64,000 bases of DNA from Streptomyces sp. NBS 14/10 (GCF_002224125.1 NZ_NCSM01000035.1:175893-239892), one strand, 5' to 3'. Counted from the stretch's first letter, positions 20,013 through 29,574 are shown. Notes: generated from the letters alone by a model not told the origin. Translations and numbers: made by a program.

Positions 20013-20042
20013 AGAGTACAGGAATCACCAAGGAAGAGTAAA
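20013..20042 (-). promoter_or_regulatory. Possible promoter of the terC leader
   Basis: On the minus strand, TTTACT (20042-20037) and TACTCT (20018-20013) are separated by 18 bp, just before the riboswitch-like leader. The match to the housekeeping consensus is moderate. Confidence 0.35.
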
Positions 20043-20101
20043 GAGATGGGTAAATCCGCTGGTCAGTAGTCCTTTACCTAGTAATGACCGAGCATCAGGA
20101 G

Positions 20102-22075
20102 TCAGCGGCCGTACGACTGCCGGGCCCTGACCACCTGCGTCAGCACCTGCTCCACCACCTGGCTGCCGGCCGGCACCAGCGACGGCTCGTACGTCCAGGC
20201 GTGGCCCACCCAGGGGTCGGCCAGGTGGTCGTCCGGGACCGGGGTGACCCTCAGCAGCGAGCGCCACAGCGGGTCGAGCACCGGGCCGTACGCCTGGGCG
20301 TCCTGCCGGTCGGCCACCATCATCAGATGCACGCCCACCGACGGCCCCTCGTCCGCGAGATAGCGCAGCTGGGTGACGGCCCGGTCGTCGAAACCGTGCG
20401 GGAAGTCATTGACGATCAGCAGCTGTTCGGCGATGTCCAGGTCCGGCGGCAGCGCGTCCGTGGCGCCGCTGCGCACCGCCATCTGCACCAGGTCGACCCG
20501 GCGCGTCAGCCCGGCGAGCATCGCGCTCACCCCCTGGGCGCCGGAGGCGGGCGGCTCGCGCAGCACGCCGGAGCTCAGCAACGGGGCCAGGGACCCGGCT
20601 GCCGACCCCGCCGGGTCGATCACATGGACCGTGAACTCGCCCGCCGGATAGACCGCCAGCAGCCGCGCGGCATGCGCGACCGCCGTGTCCGCGGCCAGCC
20701 GGCGCAGCTCCCCCGAGTCCGCCATCGCCGCGTCGGACAGGGCGTCCCGCCCGCTGTCGATCCACAGCCCGCGCTCCAGCGGCAGCCGCACCAGCATCGG
20801 GATGCGCAGATCACTCCGCTCCGGGAGATGCAGCTCCCCCAGGCGCAGCGCCATGGGGATCTCCATGGGCACCTGATAGGCATGCCAGACCGGGCTGTCC
20901 CAGCGCGCGAATGCCGGGGGCAGCGCGGGCTCGACCACCTCGGTCTCGGCGGCGAGTTGGGCCAGATCCCGGTCGAGGGCCGCGCGGGCCTGCTCGACCA
21001 GGGCGGTGTGCTTGGTACGGGCCTCCGCGCGGGCCGCGTCGGCGGCCGGGCCGAAGCGGGTGCGCGGGTCGGACAGGACCCCGTCCAGCTCCTTCTCCAT
21101 ACGGGAGTCGGCGAAGTCGACGGCGCTGCGGTACGCCGCGGTTGTCCTCGCCAGGTCCTCGAACATGCCCCAGACCTGGTTGTAGAGCCGCTCGTCCATG
21201 GTCCAGCCGGAGGCGTCGCCCGCGACGGGCTGGGCGGGCTGTCCCGGCTGGGCGGGCGGGGCGGCCGGAGGGGGCGTGGGCGGCGCGGACGTACGGCGGC
21301 TGGGGTGCTGGTAGTTGACCGATCCACCCGAGGCCGATCCACCCGAGGCCGATCCGGCCGAACCCGGCCCGCCCGAACCGGGCGCGGCTCCGGCGGCGGT
21401 GCCCGCGGGGGCCTGCTGCGGCGCGGCGGCGGGCTCGCCCATCGGGCCGCTGCCGCCGGCCGTGGCCGTGCGCACCCGCCCCTCGCCCTCCGGGCGGGGC
21501 GGCGGCGGGGCGACCGAGCGGGCCATGCCCCGGGCGATCGCGTCATTGATCCGCGCGGCGAGCTCGACGGCCTCCGACAGCCCCTGGTCCTGCAGCATCG
21601 CGGCCAGCCCGCCCGCGTACCCCTGGCCGACGGCGCGCACCTTCCAGGCGCCCTGCCTGCGGTACAGCTCCAGGGCGACCACTGCGGACTCCGAGTCCAG
21701 GTCGGTGATGGTGTAGCTGGCGACCTCGGTGCCGTCCAGGCCGGTGGCGGCGATGAACGGCGCGGGCATGGCGCCGAAGCGGGTGGGGCCGCCGACGCCC
21801 GTCGGCAGGGCCAGCAGGACATTGACCCGATGGACGTCCTCGGGCATCGCGCCGAGGTCCACGGCGAGCCGGTGGTCCGCCGCGGCCTGCTTGGGCACAT
21901 CGATGCCCGGAAGCTGCGGCGCGGCGGGATGGGCGACCCATTCGGTCCCCCGTACTGTGCCCTGCTCGTCGCCGAGGGTCACTCCGGCCACGATCGGATG
22001 GCCCGCCGAGACCCGGATCTCCAAACGGGTCTGGGGCAGTGGGTGGTTCTGCCCTCGGACCAGCTCGGCCGTCAT
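20102..22075 (-). CDS. TerD-domain protein fused to a degenerate FtsK/HerA-like domain
   Basis: A 657-aa protein. Residues 1-190 are a TerD domain (TEWVAHPAAPQ, DVHRVNVLLALPTGVG, ATGLDGTEVASYTITDLDSESAVVALELYRR, GQGYAGGLAAMLQDQG). A Pro/Gly/Ala-rich linker follows (about 215-315, with PSAGSASGGSASGGS-like repeats). The C-terminal 300 residues resemble the ATPase core of EccC/FtsK-like proteins: MLVRLPLERGLWIDSG in place of Walker A, FTVHVIDPAGSAAGSLAPLL, LLIVNDFPHGFDDRAVTQLRYLADEGPSVGVHLMMVADRQ. No GxxxxGKT/S is present, so ATP hydrolysis is unlikely. ATG 22075 has GAGGGGACG upstream. Such fusions are described in Ter stress systems; the role is unproven. Confidence 0.85.
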   Translation of the reverse strand: MTAELVRGQNHPLPQTRLEIRVSAGHPIVAGVTLGDEQGTVRGTEWVAHPAAPQLPGIDVPKQAAADHRLAVDLGAMPEDVHRVNVLLALPTGVGGPTRFGAMPAPFIAATGLDGTEVASYTITDLDSESAVVALELYRRQGAWKVRAVGQGYAGGLAAMLQDQGLSEAVELAARINDAIARGMARSVAPPPPRPEGEGRVRTATAGGSGPMGEPAAAPQQAPAGTAAGAAPGSGGPGSAGSASGGSASGGSVNYQHPSRRTSAPPTPPPAAPPAQPGQPAQPVAGDASGWTMDERLYNQVWGMFEDLARTTAAYRSAVDFADSRMEKELDGVLSDPRTRFGPAADAARAEARTKHTALVEQARAALDRDLAQLAAETEVVEPALPPAFARWDSPVWHAYQVPMEIPMALRLGELHLPERSDLRIPMLVRLPLERGLWIDSGRDALSDAAMADSGELRRLAADTAVAHAARLLAVYPAGEFTVHVIDPAGSAAGSLAPLLSSGVLREPPASGAQGVSAMLAGLTRRVDLVQMAVRSGATDALPPDLDIAEQLLIVNDFPHGFDDRAVTQLRYLADEGPSVGVHLMMVADRQDAQAYGPVLDPLWRSLLRVTPVPDDHLADPWVGHAWTYEPSLVPAGSQVVEQVLTQVVRARQSYGR

Positions 22076-22237
22076 GGGTGCGTCCCCTCGTTGTGTTTCG
22101 CCGTATTGAAATATGCGTTGAGTGCTTGTACGCGCGATCAGTGCTTGTGCATGTGCGTGTGTGCTCGGTGCCCATGGCGCCGGGAGCACGTCGGCCCGGT
22201 GGGCGGATGCGCCTACCGGGCCGACGGATTCAGCTGC

Positions 22238-22816
22238 TCACAGGTGCGGCAGGAGATGCGGCATCAGGTCCTGGAAGGTGCGGCCGTTGGCCGGCTCACC
22301 GACGGCCTTCATCTGCCAGCCGGAGCCGGCGCGCTGCACCTTGCACATGATCTGCGCGGTGTACTGCCCGCCGCCGGTGAGGGTGTAACGGGCCAGCTCC
22401 TGGCCGTTGGTCTCGTCCACCAGCCGGCAGAACGCGTTCTGCACCTCGGCGAAGGTCTGGCCGGTGAAGGAGTTCACCGTGAAGACGATCTGGTCGATGT
22501 GCACCGGCACCCGCTGCAGATCGACCAGGATGGCCTCGTCGTCGCCGCCCTGGCCGGCACCGCCCACCAGGTTGTCGCCGGTGTGGCGCACCGAGCCGTC
22601 GTCGCTGACCAGGTGGCGGAAGAAGACGACGTCCACCGGCTGCTTGTCGGCGAACAGGACAGCCGAGGCATCGAGGTCGATCTCCCGCGTGCGGGAACCG
22701 AACAGCCCGCGGCGGGGCGCCGCCTGCCAGCCAAGTCCCATCCGCACCGCGGTCAGGGTGCCCCCGTCGGCCTTCTGCAGACTGATGGCCTGTCCCTTGG
22801 ACATGTTGACCGTCAC
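22238..22816 (-). CDS. terD: TerD-family stress protein
   Basis: A 192-aa cytoplasmic TerD/CABP1-type protein. Residues 1-15 are MTVNMSKGQAISLQK, then a central acidic metal site (REIDLDASAVLF, VRHTGDNLVGGAGQGGDDEAILVDL), as in calcium-binding TerD proteins. The C-terminal half carries CRLVDETNGQELARYTL. Members contribute to tellurite, oxidative or membrane stress resistance and to streptomycete development. The second TerD gene follows about 160 bp downstream on the same strand, with terC beyond, making a small Ter cluster. ATG 22816 is preceded by GAGTAGGGACAGCGC. Confidence 0.95.
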   Translation of the reverse strand: MTVNMSKGQAISLQKADGGTLTAVRMGLGWQAAPRRGLFGSRTREIDLDASAVLFADKQPVDVVFFRHLVSDDGSVRHTGDNLVGGAGQGGDDEAILVDLQRVPVHIDQIVFTVNSFTGQTFAEVQNAFCRLVDETNGQELARYTLTGGGQYTAQIMCKVQRAGSGWQMKAVGEPANGRTFQDLMPHLLPHL

Positions 22817-22991
22817 GCGCTGTCCCTACTCTCGTTTCTCGATTCCCCGCGGCCGCCCGGTCCGCACGGCCTGCTTGAACCCTATGCACTGGGACAAGCC
22901 CCCCAACCGCCCCCACCGGCTTTTGTGTCGGTCTTGCAACACACCGGGCGGCACGGACCGGGCACCGCACACCTCAGGGGTCACTCAGGGG

Positions 22992-25148
22992 TCAGGACAG
23001 CCCGGCCTCCCTCATCTGGCGCAGCTCTTTCTTCAGCTCCCCCACCTCGTCGCGCAGCCGGGCCGCGATTTCGAACTGCAGCTCGGCGGCGGCGGCCCGC
23101 ATCCGGTCGGTCATCTCCTCGATCAGCTCGGCGAGTTCGGCGGCCGGACGGTCCGTCAGCTGCCCGTCCTTGGCCCCCTTGGCGCCCTTGGCAGCTTTGC
23201 CGGTGTTCCCCGCCCGCTGCCCGGCGAGAGCGGGCACCGGGGCCTTCGCCTGCCCCTTGGCGCCCTTGCCGTCGGTCTTGCGGTAGCCGGTGCCCAGCAG
23301 CTCCTTGGTGTCGATCTCCTCGCGGGCGATGGTCGCCACGATGTCGCCGATTTTCTTACGGAGCGGCTGCGGGTCGATCCCGTTGGCCTTGTTGAAGGCG
23401 ACCTGCTTCTCCCGGCGCCGGTTGGTCTCGTCGATGGCCTTCTCCATCGCCGGAGTGATCTTGTCGGCGTACATATGCACCTGGCCGGAGACGTTACGAG
23501 CGGCGCGGCCGATGGTCTGGATCAGCGAGGTGCCGGAGCGCAGGAACCCCTCCTTGTCGGCGTCGAGGATCGCGACCAGCGAGACCTCCGGCAGGTCCAG
23601 GCCCTCACGCAGCAGGTTGATGCCGACCAGGACGTCGTATTCGCCCGCGCGCAGCTCGCGCAGCAGCTCCACACGGCGCAGGGTGTCCACGTCGCTGTGC
23701 AGATAGCGGACCTGGATGCCCAGCTCGAGCATGTAGTCCGTGAGGTCCTCGGCCATCTTCTTGGTGAGAGTGGTGACCAGGACGCGCTCGTCCTTCTCCG
23801 TACGCGTACGGATCTCGTGGATCAGATCGTCGATCTGCCCCTCGGTGGGCTTGACCACGACCTCGGGGTCGACCAGGCCGGTCGGGCGGATGATCTGCTC
23901 CACGAAGCCGTCGCCGCGCGAGAGCTCGTACGGCCCGGGGGTCGCGGAGAGATAGACGGTCTGGCCGGTGCGCTCCAGGAACTCCTCCCATTTGAGCGGG
24001 CGGTTGTCGAGCGCGGACGGCAGCCGGAAGCCGTGCTCGATCAGCGTCCGCTTACGGGAGGCGTCGCCCTCGTACATCGCGCCGATCTGCGGGACGGTGA
24101 CATGGGACTCGTCGATGACCAGGAGGAAGTCCTCCGGGAAGTAGTCCAGCAGGGTGTGCGGCGGGGATCCGGGCTCGCGGCCGTCGATGTGCAGGGAGTA
24201 GTTCTCGATGCCGGAGCAGGTGCCGATCTGGCGCATCATCTCGATGTCGTACGTCGTACGCATCCGCAGCCGCTGGGCCTCCAGCAGCTTGCCCTGCTTC
24301 TCCAGCCGGGCCAGGGTCTGCTCCAGCTCGGTCTCGATCCCCGCGATGGCCCGCTCCATGCGCTCGGGCCCGGCCACATAGTGGGTGGCCGGGAACACAT
24401 ACAGCTCCTGGTCGTCGCTGATGACCTCGCCGGTGAGGGGGTGGAGCGTGGACAGCGCCTCGATCTCGTCGCCGAACATCTCGATCCGGACGGCCAGCTC
24501 CTCATAGACCGGGAAGATCTCGATGGTGTCGCCGCGGACCCGGAAGGTGCCGCGGGTGAACGCCATATCGTTGCGCGCGTACTGGATGTCGACGAAGCGG
24601 CGCAGCAGCTGGTCCCGGTCGATCTCCTGGCCGACCTTCAGCGGCACCATGCGGTCCACGTACTCCTGCGGGGTGCCCAGGCCGTAGATACATGAGACGG
24701 ATGCCACCACGACCACGTCACGCCGGGTGAGCAGCGAGTTCGTCGAGGAGTGGCGCAGCCGCTCGACCTCCTCGTTGATCGAGGAGTCCTTCTCGATGTA
24801 CGTGTCCGACTGCGGGACATACGCCTCTGGCTGGTAGTAGTCGTAGTACGACACAAAGTACTCAACCGCATTGTTCGGCAGGAGCTCGCGGAACTCATTG
24901 GCGAGCTGGGCGGCGAGGGTCTTGTTGGGCGCCATGACGAGGGTCGGGCGCTGGAGCTTCTCGATCATCCACGCAGTGGTCGCCGACTTTCCGGTGCCGG
25001 TCGCGCCGAGCAGCACAACATCGCTCTCACCAGCGCGGATGCGCCGCTCCAGGTCGGCGATCGCCGTCGGCTGGTCGCCGCTGGGCTGGTACGGGCTGAC
25101 GACCTCGAAAGGCGCCACCTTGCGTTCGATCTGAGATACGGGCCGCAT
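22992..25148 (-). CDS. uvrB: Excinuclease ABC subunit B
   Basis: DNA helicase-like subunit that verifies damage in nucleotide excision repair and recruits UvrC; 718 aa. Walker A is [10 protein letters not shown] (about 46-55). The beta-hairpin region [21 protein letters not shown], the Walker B box [13 protein letters not shown] and helicase motif [11 protein letters not shown] are all present. The C-terminal UVR motif ([29 protein letters not shown]) binds UvrC. A Lys/Ala/Gly-rich linker ([10 protein letters not shown]... [13 protein letters not shown]) precedes it. ATG 25148 ([11 protein letters not shown]) fits family starts; 10 further upstream codons are non-homologous. It stands apart from uvrA and uvrC, as usual in Streptomyces. 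Confidence 0.98.
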   Translation of the reverse strand: MRPVSQIERKVAPFEVVSPYQPSGDQPTAIADLERRIRAGESDVVLLGATGTGKSATTAWMIEKLQRPTLVMAPNKTLAAQLANEFRELLPNNAVEYFVSYYDYYQPEAYVPQSDTYIEKDSSINEEVERLRHSSTNSLLTRRDVVVVASVSCIYGLGTPQEYVDRMVPLKVGQEIDRDQLLRRFVDIQYARNDMAFTRGTFRVRGDTIEIFPVYEELAVRIEMFGDEIEALSTLHPLTGEVISDDQELYVFPATHYVAGPERMERAIAGIETELEQTLARLEKQGKLLEAQRLRMRTTYDIEMMRQIGTCSGIENYSLHIDGREPGSPPHTLLDYFPEDFLLVIDESHVTVPQIGAMYEGDASRKRTLIEHGFRLPSALDNRPLKWEEFLERTGQTVYLSATPGPYELSRGDGFVEQIIRPTGLVDPEVVVKPTEGQIDDLIHEIRTRTEKDERVLVTTLTKKMAEDLTDYMLELGIQVRYLHSDVDTLRRVELLRELRAGEYDVLVGINLLREGLDLPEVSLVAILDADKEGFLRSGTSLIQTIGRAARNVSGQVHMYADKITPAMEKAIDETNRRREKQVAFNKANGIDPQPLRKKIGDIVATIAREEIDTKELLGTGYRKTDGKGAKGQAKAPVPALAGQRAGNTGKAAKGAKGAKDGQLTDRPAAELAELIEEMTDRMRAAAAELQFEIAARLRDEVGELKKELRQMREAGLS

Positions 25149-25353
25149 GACACCCACCGTACGACCCACCACTGACAACGGCCGACCGGCCGAACCCGGA
25201 ACCGTGGACGGGTGACCCCTCTCGCGCCACGACGGGGCGCCCGGCGGGACCGTGCTTCACTCTGTCCAACCACCACCTATCCTTCGGGACGGCACGACTG
25301 GGACCCTCTGCCCGTCCGCGAGTCACGCGAGTCAGACGACGCGAGGAGTCCGT

Positions 25354-26310
25354 ATGCGTATCCGCCCCGCCGCCGCCCTCACGGGCGCGCTCATCGGTAT
25401 GTCCGCGCTCTTCCTCTCACCGGCGGCCGCCCGGGCCGACCAGGCCGATCGAATCGATCACCTCGATCACGCCGATCAAGTCACCGACCAGTCGCGCCAC
25501 ACCGTCACCGTCGCCCACCGGGGCGCCTCCGCCTACGCCCCGGAGAACACGCTCGCCGCCGTCGACGCGGCCGACGACCTCGGCATCACCTGGGTGGAGA
25601 ACGACGTCCAGCGGACCAAGGACGGCGAGCTGATCGTCATGCACGACACCACGCTGAACCGGACCACGGACGTCGAGGAAGTCTTTCCGGACCGCGCCCC
25701 CTGGAAGATCTCCGACTTCAACCTCGACGAGATCCAGCAACTCGACGCGGGCAGCTGGTTCAGCCCCAAGTTCGCGGGCGAGGGGGTGCCGACCCTCGAG
25801 GACTACCTCGATCGGGTGGAACACAACCACCAGAAGCTCCTTCTGGAGCTCAAGGCCCCCGAGCTGTATCCGGACATCGAGCGCCAGACGCTGCGCGAGC
25901 TGCGCAGAGCGGGCTGGCTGGACCGCCGCCATGTGCAGCACAAGCTGATCGTCCAGAGCTTCGGCGCGGACGCCGTGAAGCAGGTCCACGACCTGCGACC
26001 GGACGTCAAGACCGGCTTCCTCGGCACACCCGCGGTCGAGGACCTGGAGACCTACGCGGAATTCGCCGACCAGATCAATCCGAGCTACAAGACCATCGAC
26101 GCCGACTACGTCGACGCGGTCCACGAGGTGGACGGCGCGCACGGCCGTCCGTTCGAGGTCTACGCCTGGACGGTGAACGACGCGCAGACGGCGGTCGAGG
26201 TCGCGCATATGGGCGTGAACGGAATCATCACCAACAACCCGGATGTGGTGCGGGACGCGCTGGAGGACGCGGGCTACGAGGTGCCGGGCGCCCCGGCGGC
26301 GGTCTCGTAG
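25354..26310 (+). CDS. glpQ: Secreted glycerophosphodiester phosphodiesterase
   Basis: A 318-aa GDPD that hydrolyses glycerophosphodiesters to glycerol-3-phosphate and an alcohol, aiding phosphate scavenging. The signal peptide spans about 1-30 (MRIRPAAALTGALIGMSALFL...AARA). An Asp/His-rich stretch with DQADRIDHLDHADQ follows. The catalytic HRGAS...ENTLAA begins near residue 53, then ENDVQRTKDGELIVMHDTTLNRTT supplies the metal-binding Glu/Asp and second His. The C-terminal YAWTVND motif is present. ATG 25354 has GAGGAGTCC upstream. Phosphate-scavenging secreted enzymes of this type are often PhoP-controlled, but I did not find a convincing PHO box. Confidence 0.95.
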   Translation: MRIRPAAALTGALIGMSALFLSPAAARADQADRIDHLDHADQVTDQSRHTVTVAHRGASAYAPENTLAAVDAADDLGITWVENDVQRTKDGELIVMHDTTLNRTTDVEEVFPDRAPWKISDFNLDEIQQLDAGSWFSPKFAGEGVPTLEDYLDRVEHNHQKLLLELKAPELYPDIERQTLRELRRAGWLDRRHVQHKLIVQSFGADAVKQVHDLRPDVKTGFLGTPAVEDLETYAEFADQINPSYKTIDADYVDAVHEVDGAHGRPFEVYAWTVNDAQTAVEVAHMGVNGIITNNPDVVRDALEDAGYEVPGAPAAVS

Positions 26311-26410
26311 CGGCGGCGTAGCGGCCGTCGCGAGCCCGGCGCGGCGGCGTAGCGGCGTCGCGGCCTGGGCGCGGGGAGGCGTTGTCGGTCCCCGCGCCTA
26401 GGCTGGACCC

Positions 26411-27064
26411 GTGACGATCTCAGAAGGGCCGGGGCCGGCGATCTCGGCGGAGCAGGACAGGCCGGCGGAGCGGCGCGAGGCCCGCGCATGGTGCTGGAGC
26501 GTGCTCGACTCCCCCATCGGCCCGTTGCTGCTCGCGACGACGGATCAGGGCCTGGCCCAGGTCGTCTTCCACGCCGACGGCGCGACGGCTGCCAAGGCCG
26601 TCTCCCGGCTCACCGCCCGGCTCGGCACGCCCCCGGAGCCCGACCCTGCCTTCGGGGCGGGCTCACCGGCGGACTCCGCAGCCAGGGCCGTACCGGACCG
26701 CGTCGCCCATCTCGGGTCGGCCGTGCGCCAACTGGAGAGCTATTTCGCCGACGGGCTGCGCGAGTTCACCGTCCCCCTGGACTGGTCCCTCACCACCGGT
26801 TTCAACCGCCGCGTCCTGCGCGAGCTCGCCGACCACATCCCGTACGGCACGGTCGTCGGCTACGGGGATCTCGCCGACCGCGTCGGCGACCCGGGCGCCG
26901 CGCGGGCGGTGGGGGTGGCCATGGGCAGCAATCCGCTGCCGGTCGTGGTGCCCTGCCATCGCGTCGTCGAAAGCGGCGGCGGCATAGGCGGTTTCGGCGG
27001 CGGGCTGGAGACCAAGCGCACGCTGCTGGCCCTGGAAGGGATCCTTCCGCAGCCACTCTTCTGA
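26411..27064 (+). CDS. ogt: Methylated-DNA-[protein]-cysteine S-methyltransferase
   Basis: Suicide repair enzyme that removes the methyl group from O6-methylguanine. The 217-aa product has the active-site motif VVPCHRVV (about 175-182) with the acceptor Cys, followed by GGIGGFGGGLETKRTLLALE. Upstream is the Tyr/Arg helix region PYGTVVGYGDLADRVG that intrudes into DNA. The N-terminal 100 residues are a degenerate RNase-H-like domain with an Ala/Pro-rich insertion. GTG 26411 is the first plausible start; an in-frame ATG further in would cut the conserved strand. It is a second DNA-repair gene in this stretch besides uvrB, though not in an operon with it. Confidence 0.95.
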   Translation: MTISEGPGPAISAEQDRPAERREARAWCWSVLDSPIGPLLLATTDQGLAQVVFHADGATAAKAVSRLTARLGTPPEPDPAFGAGSPADSAARAVPDRVAHLGSAVRQLESYFADGLREFTVPLDWSLTTGFNRRVLRELADHIPYGTVVGYGDLADRVGDPGAARAVGVAMGSNPLPVVVPCHRVVESGGGIGGFGGGLETKRTLLALEGILPQPLF

Positions 27065-27452
27065 ACGGGCTCCGAGCCTGGATGCAAATATCTTGTTCCG
27101 GAAAACTCCACCTGTCTTGTCGTGGACACGTTTCGCTCCTATCTTTGGATCGCTCCCAATGCGCACTGACCACGCGCATGACACTGCGAGCGCGCTCCTT
27201 TCTTGAAGGCTGCACCGTTTTCCCCACACAGCGGTTAAGGCCTTCCCGGAAATACCGTGAAGAACCGCGGACGACCGCATATGCCCGCGGCCACTACCGG
27301 ACATCCGGACATCCAAACATCCGACGAAATCGCGCCGAAAGCGCGCGTCGGTATGCGCCACACCCCTGGCAACACACCCCTGGCACCACCCCCTGGCACC
27401 ACACGTCCCCACGGCTTCACCCACCGCTTGATCGACCTTCGATAGGAGAACC
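27065..27452 (+). other. Intergenic region before the twin DUF4360 genes
   Basis: 388 bp without a supported gene. Short direct repeats occur: the 8-mer ggacatcc twice at 27299-27314 with related aaacatcc next to it, then three ccctggca units between about 27363 and 27400. The DNA is less GC-rich than its neighbours. Probably promoter and leader of the secreted-protein genes; I cannot name a promoter with confidence. Confidence 0.5.
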
Positions 27453-28100
27453 ATGTCTTTTGTCCTGCTCGCCGGCGGCGCAGTCGCCGCGTTATTCGCA
27501 GCGGGTATTTCCCCGCAGGGCGCGTCGGTCACCGATGTGCCGACCGAGAAGATCCAGGTCACCATCAACACCGTGAACGGGTCGGGCTGCCCCAAAGGGA
27601 CCGCCGCCGTCGCCGTCTCCAACGACAACACGGCCTTCACGGTGACCTACAGCGACTATCTCGCCCAGGTCGGCGCAGGTGCGGACCCGACCGACATCCG
27701 TAAGAACTGCCAGCTCAACCTGGGCGTCCACGTACCGCAGGGCTTCACGTACGCCATCGCCAGCGTCGACTACCGCGGCTACGCCTACCTGGAGAAGGGA
27801 GCGAAAGGCACCGAGAAGGCGAGTTATTACTTCCAGGGTTCGGCGGACACGACATCGCGGACCCATGACTTCAGCGGTCCGTACAGCGACAACTGGCAGA
27901 CCCGCGACTCCACCGATTACAGCGCCCTGGTCTGGGCGCCCTGCGGCGTAGAACGCAACTTCAACATCAACACCGAGCTGCGGGTGAACGCGGGTACCTC
28001 GCCGGCGGGCAGCACCAGCTTCATGGCCATGGACTCGACCGACGGCAGCAACAACACGATTTACCACATCGCCTGGAAGGAATGTCCTTCCGCACGGTAA
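27453..28100 (+). CDS. DUF4360-family secreted protein, copy A
   Basis: A 215-aa protein beginning with a hydrophobic export segment (MSFVLLAGGAVAALFAAGISPQGAS) that lacks the usual basic start. The mature part is a beta-rich DUF4360 domain: GSGCPKGTAAVAV, YSDYLAQVG, RKNCQLNLGVHVPQGFTYAI, VDYRGYAYLEKG, and a C-terminal AWKECP. Four cysteines (GSGC, KNC, APC, KEC) are shared with copy B and probably form two disulfides. The family is extracellular and widespread in actinobacteria and fungi; function unknown. ATG 27453 has ATAGGAGAA upstream. Copy B follows 82 bp later at roughly 65-70% identity by eye. Confidence 0.9.
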   Translation: MSFVLLAGGAVAALFAAGISPQGASVTDVPTEKIQVTINTVNGSGCPKGTAAVAVSNDNTAFTVTYSDYLAQVGAGADPTDIRKNCQLNLGVHVPQGFTYAIASVDYRGYAYLEKGAKGTEKASYYFQGSADTTSRTHDFSGPYSDNWQTRDSTDYSALVWAPCGVERNFNINTELRVNAGTSPAGSTSFMAMDSTDGSNNTIYHIAWKECPSAR

Positions 28101-28182
28101 GGCGCGAAACTCCACCAGCCAGGGCGGCGTCGGAGCCTGCCCGGCTTTCCGTCGTCGTCCACAGACGATCGAATGGAGAATC

Positions 28183-28845
28183 ATGCCCGGTGCAATGTTC
28201 AAAGGAGGCGTGGCCGCGGCTTTGTTCGCCACGGCACTCGTTTCCTCTCAGCCCGCGTCCGCGCAATCGCCGTTCGACGACCCGCCGCCGGACAAAATCG
28301 TGATCACGGTCGCGACGGTCAACGGTTCGGGCTGTCCGGCGGGCACCGCGGCGGTGGCCGTATCGCCCGACAACACGGCGTTCACGGTCACCTACAGCGA
28401 CTATCTCGCCCAAGTGGGCAAGGGCGCCAAGCCGACCGACTTCAGAAAGAACTGCCAGCTCAACCTTGTCGTGCATGTGCCGCAGGGCTTCACGTACGCG
28501 ATCGCCAGCGTGGACTACCGCGGCTATGCGCACCTGGAGAAGGGCGCGACCAGCGTCGAGAAGGCCTCGTACTACTTCCAGGGATCGTCGAACACGGCGG
28601 CGAAATCCCATGAGTTCACGGGCGTCTTCGACGACAACTGGCAGGCGAGCGACGTCTCCGACATCGCCACCGTGGAATGGGCCCCCTGCGGTGCGCTGCG
28701 GAACTTCAACATCAACACCGAGCTGCGGGTCAACGCCGGTACCTCGGACACGACCAACACGACGAGCTTCATGACCATGGACTCGACGGACGGCAGCGTG
28801 AGCACCACGTACCACTTCGCGTGGAAGGAGTGCCCGCCGGCGTAG
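28183..28845 (+). CDS. DUF4360-family secreted protein, copy B
   Basis: A 220-aa paralogue of copy A. The signal peptide is clearer: MPGAMFKGGVAAALFATALVSSQPASA, with cleavage expected before QSPFDD. Conserved blocks match copy A nearly word for word (TVNGSGCPAGTAAVAVS, DNTAFTVTYSDYLAQVG, NINTELRVNAGTS, MDSTDGS), including all four Cys. ATG 28183 has TGGAGAA 6 nt upstream; an internal ATG at codon 5 with AAAGGAGG after it is not needed. Adjacent orientation and high similarity indicate a tandem duplication, probably expressed as one unit. Confidence 0.92.
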   Translation: MPGAMFKGGVAAALFATALVSSQPASAQSPFDDPPPDKIVITVATVNGSGCPAGTAAVAVSPDNTAFTVTYSDYLAQVGKGAKPTDFRKNCQLNLVVHVPQGFTYAIASVDYRGYAHLEKGATSVEKASYYFQGSSNTAAKSHEFTGVFDDNWQASDVSDIATVEWAPCGALRNFNINTELRVNAGTSDTTNTTSFMTMDSTDGSVSTTYHFAWKECPPA

Positions 28846-28914
28846 CCACCCCCCGCCGGACTCACACTCCTGGCGCCGTGCGCCTCGCCCCCACAGGGGC
28901 GCGGCGCACGGCGT

Positions 28915-29574
28915 TCACCCGCCCGGTCCGCTCCAGGCCGGATGGCGCGGATCGTCCGCGCGGACCACCACATCCGCGGTCTCCGCGGGCCGCGCCTCCT
29001 CCTCGTAACGCGCGAAGGCGGGCAGCGTCCACCGTTCGTCCTCGTCCGTGCGGCGGGCGAGCGCGGCCGGGGACAGCCGCAGATGCACGGACAGGTCGAA
29101 CGGGAACCAGCGCCCCAGCAGCAGCGCGCCATGGAGCAGCAGCACCCCGCCCGGCGGCAGTTCGATATACGGGGAGCGGGTGGCCCGGTCGGTCACCGGA
29201 TCCCACAGATCGGGGAGCACCCGCCCCGTGCCGCGCGGCTCGGGCTCCAGCGGGTCGAAGACCTCACGCCACAGGGCGCCCGTATCCAGCCACATGTCGT
29301 AGTACGCGTCGGCGTCCCGCCGCCCGTACTCGTAGCGCAGCGACGCCGCGCGCAGAAAACCGCCCGCCGCGACCACCAGCGCCGGCCGCCCGCGCACCCG
29401 CAGCGCCTCGGCCAGCCCCTGCGCCAGCTCCCCGGTACGCGCCGCCGGCGCCCCGTCGACCGCCACCCTCAGCCAAGGGCTGCCGTCCGCCGCCGTCAGA
29501 TCCGCGACGCGGTCGGCGAGCGCGCCGGTCAGCCGTTCCCAGGAGATCGCTTCGAGCCGCACAGCCCCCATCAT
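28915..29574 (-). CDS. Uridine kinase-like protein with degenerate P-loop
   Basis: About 219 aa. The fold pattern follows uridine kinase-like P-loop proteins: a strand RVAVDG, loop, helix, then RPALVVAAGGFLRAASLRYEYGRRDADAYYDMWLDTGALWREVFDPL and later PPGGVLLLHGALLLG. The loop reads DGAPAARTGELA, lacking the Gly-Lys-Ser/Thr of a working Walker A, so kinase activity is doubtful. The C-terminus has RLSPAALARRTDEDERWTLPAFARYEEEARP, like the lid/phosphate region of the family. Two adjacent ATGs (29574, 29571) are possible starts and neither has a strong SD. Divergent from the DUF1697 gene. Confidence 0.7.
   Translation of the reverse strand: MMGAVRLEAISWERLTGALADRVADLTAADGSPWLRVAVDGAPAARTGELAQGLAEALRVRGRPALVVAAGGFLRAASLRYEYGRRDADAYYDMWLDTGALWREVFDPLEPEPRGTGRVLPDLWDPVTDRATRSPYIELPPGGVLLLHGALLLGRWFPFDLSVHLRLSPAALARRTDEDERWTLPAFARYEEEARPAETADVVVRADDPRHPAWSGPGG

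Noticed and set aside
25149..25353. A PHO box before the glycerophosphodiesterase
   Set aside because: I could not find two convincing direct repeat units resembling the PhoP consensus.
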